64,000 bases of DNA, from the NCBI GenBank assembly GCA_032158295.1, contig CM063246.1, positions 19,030,991 to 19,094,990 of the forward strand, written 5' to 3'. Source of the stretch: Pycnopodia helianthoides (taxonomy: Eukaryota; Echinodermata; Asteroidea; Forcipulatida; Asteriidae). The stretch's first letter is position 1. Each line of letters begins with the position of its first letter. The position numbers and the translations under genes are program-made. The notes beneath the pieces were generated by a model that saw only the letters and a list, made by a program, of their open reading frames with translations, was not told the origin of the DNA and searched no databases. This document shows, piece by piece, positions 23,830 to 33,700 of the stretch.

Positions 23830-24280
23830 ACAGGCATGCAGCTTTTCAGGTCATCATCTGATTTCCTCATTTTTTGTTTTTCAGTTGTACTGTACTTTGC
23901 ATGCATGCCTGAATATACAACACTTTATAATTATGTTTTAATAATATACAGGCGTGATGATTCAACTCATTTCAGTCACGATTTCATCATTTTTTGTTTC
24001 ATTAGCTGTACTCTGGCACCTAAAACACAAAGAACTGCTGTGCAATGCACAAATTTCCTCTTTCAACAAAACCATGTGGTTGCATGCATGCCTGAACATA
24101 CAATAATGTTTATTATGTACTAATTAATATACAGGCATGCAACACATTTAAGGTTACAACTGATTTCCTCATTTTGTGTTTCTCATCCAGATTGAACAAC
24201 ACAGTAAAAAGTCGATCTTGTGCTGTGTCGCAATTGCCTTTTATTTTGACAAGCTGCTAGCTGTTGCACGCCTGAATATA
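23830..24280. repeat. Three serial short elements bounded by TACAGGCATGCA inverted ends
   Basis: Three units (about 23830-23919, 23944-24102, 24128-24280) each begin with TACAGGCRTG and end with TGCATGCATGCCTGAATATA or a variant. They share TGATTTCCTCATTTTTTGTTT-type interiors. The pattern suggests a small TIR element or a tandem palindromic repeat; it is non-coding. Confidence 0.6.
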
Positions 24281-24589
24281 CCCTAGGTATATTTAGTTTT
24301 AAGAATATGCTAAATACTCATTCTAGAAATGCTATTGTGCTTGTTATTGTTTCTCAAAAGTGAACATCTATTAAAAAAACAATACAATTACTTCACTGGT
24401 CTCTTGACCCCCAAAAAGACAAGTTTGCTGAGGTTAACCTTTTTTGCATTTTTCTAGGTGAACCAAAAATAGAAAGAAAATTGCAATTGAAAGAGTACAC
24501 GTGTCAAGTTTATTGGTCTTTAAAAATAAATGCATTTTTATATCTTTTATACGGTTTGGGTATGTGCTGGCAGCAGCTTAGCATGTGGG

Positions 24590-25646
24590 CCACGACATAC
24601 CAGTGACACCATCATCCATTCGTGACTACCATCCACCTGCTACAACCACTCCCTGCTAATCCTCCACTACCCGCCTGTCAGCCTTTACAACCAAATTAAA
24701 TCCACTATTCACCATCATCTACCAACATAACCTACCACCTACCCAGCAGGCATCTGCTTTTCTTTACCCAACCCGACCCACCATCTGCCAAACCTCTACC
24801 TTCACCTTTCATCCATCAACCTTCAACATTCTACCACCAACCACCCACAACCACTTTACCGACCACCATCAACCAACCTCTCACTACCTCTCTGCAACAT
24901 CTCTTGTGTCACATTCTGACAACTATTCTAACACTGTACCAATCATTAACACAAACATCAACCCACCCCTTCCCATCGGCAATGCCCGAACCCTTCACCC
25001 TCCACCAACCATCACCCCATGCTGCCTACCACCCACCACCACCCACCCCATGCTGCCAACCACCCACCACCACCATCAACCACCACCATCAACCACCACC
25101 CAATCTCAACCCACCCCATTCCACCACCCTCCATCCACCATCTTCCACTAACACCCAACAACTCCCACAACCCAGCCACCCGGTAACCCTCAAGGCAAAT
25201 TCCACCCAGCCCCCTTCCACTGCCCTCAATCCACCTTCATCCAGCACCCACCGTTAGATCCCACAACCTAACCTCCATCATCTACCCTTCTACTATACCA
25301 CCCACCTGTCAACCCTTAACACCCAACCCTCCACCCATCCCCTTAAAGCGCCCTCAATCCATCTTTATCCAACATCCACAATCCACTCTCCAACATCCAC
25401 CAATCTACCAACACCCACTTGTCAATCTCTACCACCAAAGCTCCGAGCACTCTTCTCCACCACCAACACCCACCACCGACTTCCACAACCCACCCTCCAC
25501 CATCCACACATCTAACACCACCCACCTGTCGACCCCTAACACCTAATCTCCACCCACTCCCTTCCATCGCTCTCCATCCACCCTCATTCCACACCTACCA
25601 CCAACTCCCGCAACCCACCACCAACCATCAACCAATCAAACACCTC
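24590..25646. repeat. CCA-rich, G-depleted low-complexity tract
   Basis: About 1 kb made mostly of C, A and T on the plus strand, with CCACC, CAACC and CCATC motifs repeated irregularly and very few G bases. Open frames across it (His/Pro/Thr-rich on plus, Gly/Trp-rich on minus) reflect composition only. It abuts the satellite that begins at about 25647. Confidence 0.8.
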
Positions 25647-28352
25647 TTGGTTTGAGTCGTCTATCTTGGCAACTTTTGAAGATATTGATACATTTTTTAT
25701 ATATAATGTTGCCTGAAAATGAAGATAAACATTTATTTTTCTAGTCCAAACCCTTTTCCCAAACACCTGTAACTTGGCGACTGTCTTCTACATACAAAGG
25801 AATTTCTGTGAATTAAATGTGAGGCAAATCGGAGAGAACATTTTTTCGAGGCTGCCCCTTGCAGTTTTTTCCCAAATTTGGCCGAAAATTGTTCTTTTTC
25901 GAATCGCCTGATATTTGATTTAGAGCTGAAATAGAAGAGGAAGAGCTGAAAATTCTTGGTTTGAGTCGTCTATCTTGGCAACTTTTGAAGATATTGATAC
26001 ATTTTTGATATAACGTTGCCTCAAAATGGAGATAAACATTTATTTTTCTAGTCCAAACCCTTTTCCCAAACACCTGTAATTTGGCGACTGTCTTCTACAT
26101 ACAAAGGACTTTCTGTGAATTAAATTTGAGGCCAATCGGAGAGAAACAATTTTCGAGGCTGAAAAATGACTGAACTACCCCCTTGCAGTTTTTTCCAAAT
26201 TTGGCCGAAAATTTTTGTTTTCCGAATCACCTGATACTTGATTTACAGCTGAAATAGAAGAGGAAAAGCTGAAAATTCTTGGTTTGAGTCGTCTATCTCG
26301 GCAACTTTTGAAGATATTGATACATTTTTGATATAACGTTGCCTCAAAATGGAGATAAACATTAATTTTTCTAGTCCAAACCCTTTTCCCAAACACCTGT
26401 AACTTGGCGACTGTCTTCTACATACAAAGGACTTTCTGTGAATTAAATTTGAGGCAAATCGGAGAGAAAATTTTTTCGAGGCTGAAAAAATGACTGGACT
26501 ACCTACCCCATTGCAGTTTTTTCCAAATTTGGCCGAAAATTTTTGTTTTCCGAATCGCCTGATATTTGATTTACAGCTGAAATAGAAGAGGAAGAGCTGA
26601 AAATTCTTGGTTTGAGTCGTCTATCTTGGCAACTTTTGAAGATATTGATACATTTTTGATATAACGTTGCCTCAAAATGGAGATAAACATTAATTTTTCT
26701 AGTCCAAACCCTTTTCCCAAACACCTGTAACTTGGCGACTGTCTTCTACATACAAAGGAATTTCTGTGAATTAAATTTGAGGCAAATCGGAGAGAAAAAT
26801 TTTTCGAGGCTGAAAAAATGACTGGACTACCCCCTTGCAGTTTTTTCCAAATTTGGCCGAAAATTTTTGTTTTCCGAATCGCCTGATATTTGATTTACAG
26901 CTGAAATAGAAGAGGAAGAGCTGAAAATTCTTGGTTTGAGTCGTCTATCTCGGCAACTTTTGAAGATATTGATACATTTTTGATATAACGTTGCCTCAAA
27001 ATGGAGATAAACATTAATTTTTCTAGTCCAAACCCTTTTCCCAAACACCTGTAACTTGGCGACTGTCTTCTACATACTAAGGACTTTCTGTGAATTAAAT
27101 TTGAAGCAAATCGGAGAGAAAAAATTTTCGAGGCTGAAAAAATGACTGGACTACCTACCCCCTTGCAGTTTTTTCCAAATTTGGCCGAAAATTTTTGTTT
27201 TCCGAATCACCTGATATTTGATTTACAGCTGAAATAGAAGAGGAAGAACTGAAAATTCTTAGTTTGAGTCGTCTATCTCGGCACATTTTGAAGATATTGA
27301 TACATTTTTGATATAACGTTGCCTCAAAATGGAGATAAACATTAATTTTTCTAGTCCAAACCCTTTTCCCAAACACCTGTAACTTGGCGACCTCTACCTA
27401 CAAAGGAATTTCTGTGAATTAAATTTGAGGCAAATCGGAGAGAAAAATTTTTCGAGGCTGAAAAAATGACTGGACTACCCCCTTGCAGTTTTTTCCAAAT
27501 TTGGCCGAAAATTTTTGTTTTCCGAATCACCTGATATTTGATTTACAGCTGAAATAGAAGAGGAAGAGCTGAAAATTCTTAGTTTGAGTCGTCTATCTCG
27601 GCAACTTTTGAAGATATTGATACATTTTTGATATAACGTTGCCTCAAAATGGAGATAAACATTAATTTTTCTAGTCCAAACTCTTTTCCCAAACACCTGT
27701 AACTTGGCGACTGTCTTCTACATACAAAGGAATTTCTGTGAATTAAATTTGAGGCAAATCGGAGAGAAAATTTTTTTCGAGGCTGAAAAAATGACTGGAC
27801 TACCCCTTGCAGTAGTTTCCAAATTTGGCCGAAAATTTTTGTTTTCCGAATCGCCTGATATTTGATTTACAGCTGAAATAGAAGAGGAAGAGCTGAAAAT
27901 TCTTGGTTTGAGTCGTCTATCTTGGCAACTTTTGAAGATATTGATACATTTTTGATATAACGTTGCCTCAAAATGGAGATAAACATTAATTTTTCTAGTC
28001 CAAACCCTTTCCCCAAACACCTGTAACTTGGCAACTGTCTTCTACATACAAAGGACTTTCTGTGAATTAAATTTGAGGCCAATCGGAGAAAAAAAAATTT
28101 CGAGGCTGAGAAAATGCAGTTTTTTCCAAATTTGGCCGAAAATTTTTGTTTTCCGAATCGCCTGATATTTGATTTACAGCTGAAATAGAAGAGGAAGAGC
28201 TGAAAATTCTTGGTTTGAGTCGTCTATCTTGGCAACTTTTGAAGATATTGATACATTTTTGATATAACGTTGCCTCAAAATGGAGATAAACATTAATTTT
28301 TCTAGTCCAAACCCTTTTCCCAAACACCTGTAACTTGGCGACTGTCTTCTAC
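25647..28352. repeat. ~325 bp satellite array, main block (about 8 monomers)
   Basis: Monomers of about 307-329 bp repeat the order GGTTTGAGTCGTCTATCT, GGCAACTTTTGAAGATATTG, ACGTTGCCTCAAAATGGAG, CTAGTCCAAACCC, AACACCTGTAACTTGGCG, TTCTGTGAATTAAAT and CCAAATTTGGCCGAAAATT. The AACACCTG mark recurs near 25761, 26069, 26391, 26720, 27044, 27372, 27692, 28016 and 28323. Monomers differ by scattered substitutions and small indels. The 73-codon minus-strand frame in each monomer is discussed under rejected items. Confidence 0.93.
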
Positions 28353-29430
28353 GTAAAGGGTAATACCCGAGGTGCGCGTCATTCGTGGGTAGGAATGGCC
28401 CGAGGGCCATTCTTACCCACGAATGGCGCGCACACCGAGTGCATTAGGCGACTTAACCCACACCTGTGACGTCATGCTATTGTTCCAGCGCCCCATTATT
28501 TCGCACGAATGGCGCGACATTGTTTAATATAAGTAAAGCGTTTTTATGGATTACGTAACCATGTCCACTCCAGTGAATACCAGTGGTGATTTTACATGGT
28601 CGATGGATGAAGACCAACATTTAGGAAATATTCTCAGTTCCTTCGACAGTTGCACCATGGATCAAAGCAAGAGTGACAGCGAAAGTGAATTTTTCCTTAC
28701 TCAAAGTAAGATTAGTCAAGAAGAAACAGATCGAAAAAAAATCCTGCCACCTCATCTACTAGTAGTACTATATGCACCCCAAGTGCAACTGCTACAAAAG
28801 TGGTCACAGACCAACAGAGAAATATAACACTGACACTGAATTTCAACCTTTAGGACCCAAATGTGCCTCCTGTGTTACGTGATTGAACGCTTTCGATATA
28901 ACTTTGATAACTAAATTAGTTAACTTTATGATCAATTTCAGTTAAATTCCTGTTAATTTATATTGATATGGAAGTATTGGCTTTGCAAAAGTAATTCTTA
29001 AATAATTAAATAATCACGTATCATTTTGTGTTTGTTCAATTGAGCATTTTGCATCTTAAAAATTATTTGTTAAAACAAACAAAAAATCTGACTTTATGGC
29101 CCACATAAGGAATGTTGTTGTGGACTAATATTTTTGAACATGTCTCAACTAAATATAAATTTAATAATGTGGCTGTTGTTCAAATGTGGAAAGTCTCTAT
29201 ATTATATAGAGACTTACGACCATTTTGTAAAAAAATGCGTAGCTCTAACCGTTGTCGAAAACGATAACAAAATTGTTCTATGATGTCATGCACTTTATTC
29301 CTTCTTTCACGACTGGCGCGTTGAGGACATTTCGACCCGTTTGCACAATGGGTGAAATGTAGCCATCGCGCCATTCGTGCGAAATAATGGAGCGCTGGAA
29401 CAATAGCATGACGTCACAGGTGGGGGTTAA
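28353..29430. mobile_element. Insertion in satellite: palindrome plus piggyBac-like element, copy 1
   Basis: The satellite is cut between CTTCTAC (left) and ATACAAAGG (right). The insert has a ~90 bp palindrome (about 28360-28448, perfect core around GGCCCGAGGGCC) and then an element at 28457-29426 flanked by TTAA (28453-28456, 29427-29430). Its terminal inverted repeats are about 61 bp with few mismatches and start CCCACACCTGTGACGTCATG on the left and CCCCCACCTGTGACGTCATG (complement of the right). TTAA targets and CCC ends are features of the piggyBac superfamily. At 970 bp it is too short to encode a whole transposase. Confidence 0.88.
28546..28827 (+). pseudogene. Acidic 93-codon ORF inside the piggyBac-like element, copy 1
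   Basis: It lies just inside the left terminal repeat, which is where a transposase would start. The peptide is rich in Ser, Asp and Glu (FDSCTMDQSKSDSESEFF), as are N-termini of piggyBac transposases, but contains no catalytic DDD domain and stops at 28825-28827. It is probably a truncated transposase N-terminus in a non-autonomous element; a chance frame cannot be excluded. The copy at 30276 is nearly identical. Confidence 0.5.
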
Positions 29431-30082
29431 ATACAAAGGACTTTCTGTGAATTAAATTTGAGGCAAATCGGAGAGAAAAAATTTTCGAGGCTGAAAAAAT
29501 GACTGGACTACCCCCTTGCAGTTTTTTCCAAATTTGGCCGAAAATTTTTGTTTTCCGAATCACCTGATATTTGATTTACAGCTGAAATAGAAGAGGAAGA
29601 ACTGACAATTCTTAGTTTGAGTCGTCTATCTCGGCAACTTTTGAAGATATTGATACATTTTTGATATAACGTTGCCTCAAAATGGAGATAAACATTAATT
29701 TTTCTAGTCCAAACCCTTTTCCCAAACACCTGTAACTTGGCGACTGTCTTCTACATACAAAGGAATTTCTGTGATTTAAATTTGAGGCAAATCGGAGAGA
29801 AAAATTTTTCGAGGCTGAAAAAATGACTGGACTACCTACCCCCTTGCAGTTTTTTCCAAATTTGGCCGAAAATTTTTGTTTTCCGAATCACCTGATATTT
29901 GATTTACAGCTGAAATAGAAGAGGAAGAACTGAAAATTCTTAGTTTGAGTCGTCTATCTCGGCAACTTTTGAAGATATTGATACATTTTTGATATAACGT
30001 TGCCTCAAAATGGAGATAAACATTAATTTTTCTAGTCCAAACCCTTTTCCCAAACACCTGTAACTTGGCGACTGTCTTCTAC
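29431..30082. repeat. Satellite, two monomers between the two insertions
   Basis: About two monomers of the 25.6 kb satellite lie between the insertion copies. They end at the same CTTCTAC junction as before 28353, which shows that the insertion and these monomers were duplicated together. Confidence 0.92.
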
Positions 30083-31160
30083 GTAAAGGGTAATACCCGA
30101 GGTGCGCGTCATTCGTGGGTAGGAATGGCCCGAGGGCCATTCCTACCCACGAATGGCGCGTACACCGAGTGCATTAGGCGACTTAACCCACACCTGTGAC
30201 GTCATGCTATTGTTCCAGCGCCCCATTATTTCGCACGAATGGCGCGACATTGTTTAATATAAGTAAAGCGTTTTTATGGATTACGTAACCATGTCCACTC
30301 CAGTGAACACCAGTGGTGATTTTACATGGTCGATGGATGAAGACCAACATTTAGGAAATATTCTCAGTTCCTTCGACAGTTGCACCATGGATCAAAGCAA
30401 GAGTGACAGCGAAAGTGAATTTTTCCTTACTCAAAGTAAGATTAGTCAAGAAGAAACAGATCGAAAAAAAATCCTGCCACCTCATCTACTAGTAGTACTA
30501 AATGCACCCCAACTGCAACTGCTACAAAAGTGGTCACAGACCAACAGAGAAATATAACACTGACACTGAATTTCAACCTTTAGGACCCAAATGTGCCTCC
30601 TGTGTTACGTGATTGAACGCTTTCGATATAACTTTGATAACTAAATTAGTTAACTTTATGATCAATTTCAGTTAAATTCCTGTTAATTTATATTGATATG
30701 GAAGTATTGGCTTTGCAAAAGTAATTCTTAAATAATTAAATAATCACGTATCATTTTGTGTTTGATCAATTGAGCATTTTGCATCTTAAAAATTATTTGT
30801 GAAAACAAACAAAAAATCTGACTTTATGGCCCACATAAGGAATGTTGTTGTGGACTAATATTTTTGAACATGTCTCAACTAAATATAAATTTAATAATGT
30901 GGCTGTTGTTCAAATGTGGAAAGTCTCTATATTATATAGAGACTTACGACCATTTTGTAAAAAAATGCGTAGCTCTAACCGTTGTCGAAAACGATAACAA
31001 AATTGTTCTATGATGTCATGCACTTTATTCCTTCTTTCACGACTGGCGCGTTGAGGACATTTCGACCCGTTTGCACAATGGGTGAAATGTAGCCATCGCG
31101 CCATTCGTGCGAAATAATGGAGCGCTGGAACAATAGCATGACGTCACAGGTGGGGGTTAA
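30083..31160. mobile_element. Palindrome plus piggyBac-like element, copy 2
   Basis: This is the same structure as 28353-29430, displaced by exactly 1730 bp: palindrome around 30090-30178, TTAA at 30183-30186 and 31157-31160, element 30187-31156. Only a handful of substitutions separate the copies. Identical junctions mean it arose by tandem duplication of a 1730 bp block, not by a second transposition. Confidence 0.9.
30276..30557 (+). pseudogene. Acidic 93-codon ORF, copy 2
   Basis: Second copy of the 28546-28827 frame with two residue differences near the C-terminus (Asn for Tyr and Leu for Val). It has the same position relative to the left terminal repeat. Being duplicated with the block, it gives no independent evidence of selection. 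Confidence 0.5.
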
Positions 31161-31449
31161 ATACAAAGGACTTTCTGTGAATTAAATTTGAGGCAAATCG
31201 GAGAGAAAAAATTTTCGAGGCTGAAAAAATGACTGGACTACCCCCTTGCAGTTTTTCCAAATTTGGCCGAAAATTTTTGTTTTCCGAATCGCCTGATATT
31301 TGATTTACAGCTGAAATACAAGAGGAAGAGCTGAAAGTTCTTGGTTTGAGTCGTCTATCTTGGCAACTTTTGAAGATATTGATACATTTTTGATATAACG
31401 TTGCCTCAAAATGGAGATAAACATTTATTTTTCTAGTCCAAACCCTTTC
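31161..31449. repeat. Satellite, last partial monomer
   Basis: Resumes at ATACAAAGGAC and ends near CCAAACCCTTTC, just before the point where the monomer would close. The sequence from 31450 is unrelated. Confidence 0.9.
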
Positions 31450-31782
31450 ATTAAATATTTGATGGTTTTCTTGGCCTCATTACGCTCTCGGTGTGAATAT
31501 TGACCTTTTCCCCCGATTTGCCCCAAAGTAAGACTTCTAGCGACGTTTTCGATCGCTATTAATTTTTCAGTTTAAATACTTCAAACACATAAAGCTATCC
31601 CTCGTTTTGGTCATGTGCATTTTATTTATCCAGAACACCGTCGAAATGACTGGCCCCGTGCATGCTACAACTCCGTAGTTGTACTCAGTCCCGGTCCTTT
31701 CATCGTAGCTCTCTTATACTTCTTAACTTTACCGGTGTTGATTCATTCTGATATTCTATACTACATTAAAATGCAAATTAGT
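31450..31782. other. No gene seen; spacer between satellite and tRNA-like array
   Basis: About 330 bp without a recognised repeat, gene or RNA. Confidence 0.45.
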
Positions 31783-33700
31783 CAGAGGACCGTTGGCGTT
31801 GTGGACAAGGATCGGCACTCCGAACCCCAAGGTACCGGGTTCGAATCCCTGGGTCTTAAATCAAAATGTTACCGGGTTCGAATCCCTGAAATTAAATTTT
31901 AAATCGTTTTCCCCTCGGTAATGTTGTTTTTTCATAGTCATATACTAGTATCAGAGACCAAGTATGAAGACCCCCTTAGCCTAGTGGAAAGGCCTTGGAT
32001 TCTTGAATGATGAGTCCTCGGTTCGAATCTGCAGAGTCCTTTTTGAAATTAAATTTTATACCTTGTTTAATTAGTTTGGTTCATTCTAAGGTTTAAGTTT
32101 ATACTCGATCCCAAATTTATTTAAAAAGGCCGTGGCCTAGTGGGAGAGCTGCGGACGCTGAACACTAAGGTACTTTGTTCGAATCCTGTGTATTTTTGTG
32201 TGATTTTTGTTGTTGTACCTTGTTGTCTTGTGTTACTATGGGGTTTAAAATTATGCTACTGAAGAGCAGCAGTGGCCCAGTGGAATGGGCTCTGGACTCT
32301 GTACCAGATGGTACTTGGTTCGAATCCCATATGTTCCTTTTAAAGATTATCATTTTAAAGATTATAAATTAAACTTGAACGCTCACTATATTAAGTAAGA
32401 GTGACCCAGTGGAAGCACTCTGAACCCAAAGGTACTGTTGTTCTTTTTGTACGTTGTTGATTAAAGTTTGTTCATTCCAGGGTTTTAAGTTAAACTCGAA
32501 CGCAATGTAAGTAAGAGCAACAGTGGCTTGTGGAAGGGCTCCGGACTCTAGACCAAACGGTACTGGGTTCAATTCCCGGGTGTTGTTTTTGTACGCTATT
32601 AATTTAACGTTGTTCATTCAAAGGTTTTTCTTTTTAAATCAACGTTACACGTTGTTGATTTAATGTTATATGCTCTTAAACCCGAACGCAGTTTAAGTAA
32701 GGAGCGGTAGCACAGTGGAAGGGCTCCAGACTATGAACGCAAAGGTGCTGGGTTCGAAACCCTAGGTTTTCGTTTTGTACGTTAAAAGTTGTTCATTTAA
32801 ATTAAACTCTAATGTAATTTAATTAAGTAAGAGCAACAGTGGCCCAGTGGAAGGGCTCTGGATTCTGAACCCAAAGATACAGGGTTCGAAACCCTAGGTT
32901 TTCTTTTTGTACGTTGTTGATTTAAAGTTGTTCATTCATATGTTTTAGTTTAAACTCGAACGCAATTTAAGTAAGAGCAGCGGTGGCCCAGTGGAAGGGC
33001 TCCGGACTCTGAATGCAAAGGTTCGGTTCCTGGGTGTTGTTTTTGTATGGTATTAAATTAACGTTGTCTAAGGTTTTCTTTTTAAATCAACAACGTACAC
33101 GTTGTTGTCTTAATGTTCTAGGGTCCTAAATTAAACTTGAACGCAATTTAATTAAGAGGCGCAGTGGTCCAGTGGAAGAGCTACGGACTCTGAGCCCAAC
33201 AGTACTGGGTTCGATTCCCGGTGTTATTTTTGTACGTTGTTGATTTATTGTATATCACTCTGGGGTCTTTTATCAGAATCGAACGCAGTTTAATTAGGAG
33301 GAGCAGTGGCCAAGTGGAACGACTCGGGACTCCGAACTTGATGGTACAGTGTTCGAAACCCAGGTGTTCTTTTTTGTACGTTGTTGGTTTACTGTATATC
33401 ACTCTAGGGTCTTAAATCAAAATCGAACGCAGTTTAAGTAAGAGGAGCAGTGGCCCAGTGGAACGGCTCCGGACTCTGAACCCAACGGTACTTGGTTCGA
33501 TTCCCGGGTCTTCTTTTTATAAAACAAGATAAATAGTTGTTCATCATAAGGTATAAAGTTAATCTCGAACACATATTAAGTAAGAGGAGCAGTGGCCCAG
33601 TGGAAGGGCTCCGGACTCTGGACCGAACGGTACTGGGTTCAATTCCTGAGTGTTTTTTTTTATAAAACAAGCTAAAAAATTGTTCATCCTAAGTTTAAAT
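31783..33700 (+). repeat. tRNA-like tandem array, diverged part (about 13 units)
   Basis: tRNA-like blocks recur near 31788, 31972, 32130, 32264, 32398, 32516, 32702, 32830, 32978, 33156, 33300, 33452 and 33593. Most keep GTGGCCCAGTGGAA (A box) and GGTTCGAATCC or GGTTCGATTCC (B box); some have lost the B box, for example near 32398. Spacers keep TTGTTCATTC and AACTCGAACGCA. Divergence is greatest at the left end. An extra B-box fragment lies at 31871-31888. Confidence 0.85.

Noticed and set aside
24904..25655. His/Pro/Thr-rich and Gly/Trp-rich frames
   Set aside because: They reflect the CCA-rich low-complexity composition; stop codons are rare because TAA/TAG/TGA need bases that are scarce there.
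25813..30057. A ~73-codon minus-strand open frame starting MFGKRVWTRKINVY in nearly every satellite monomer
   Set aside because: The frame follows from satellite sequence conservation. Differences between monomers change amino acids freely (for example Arg/Gln, Pro/Leu, Ser/Met) and monomers vary in length, so there is no sign of coding selection. A codon-substitution test across monomers would settle it.
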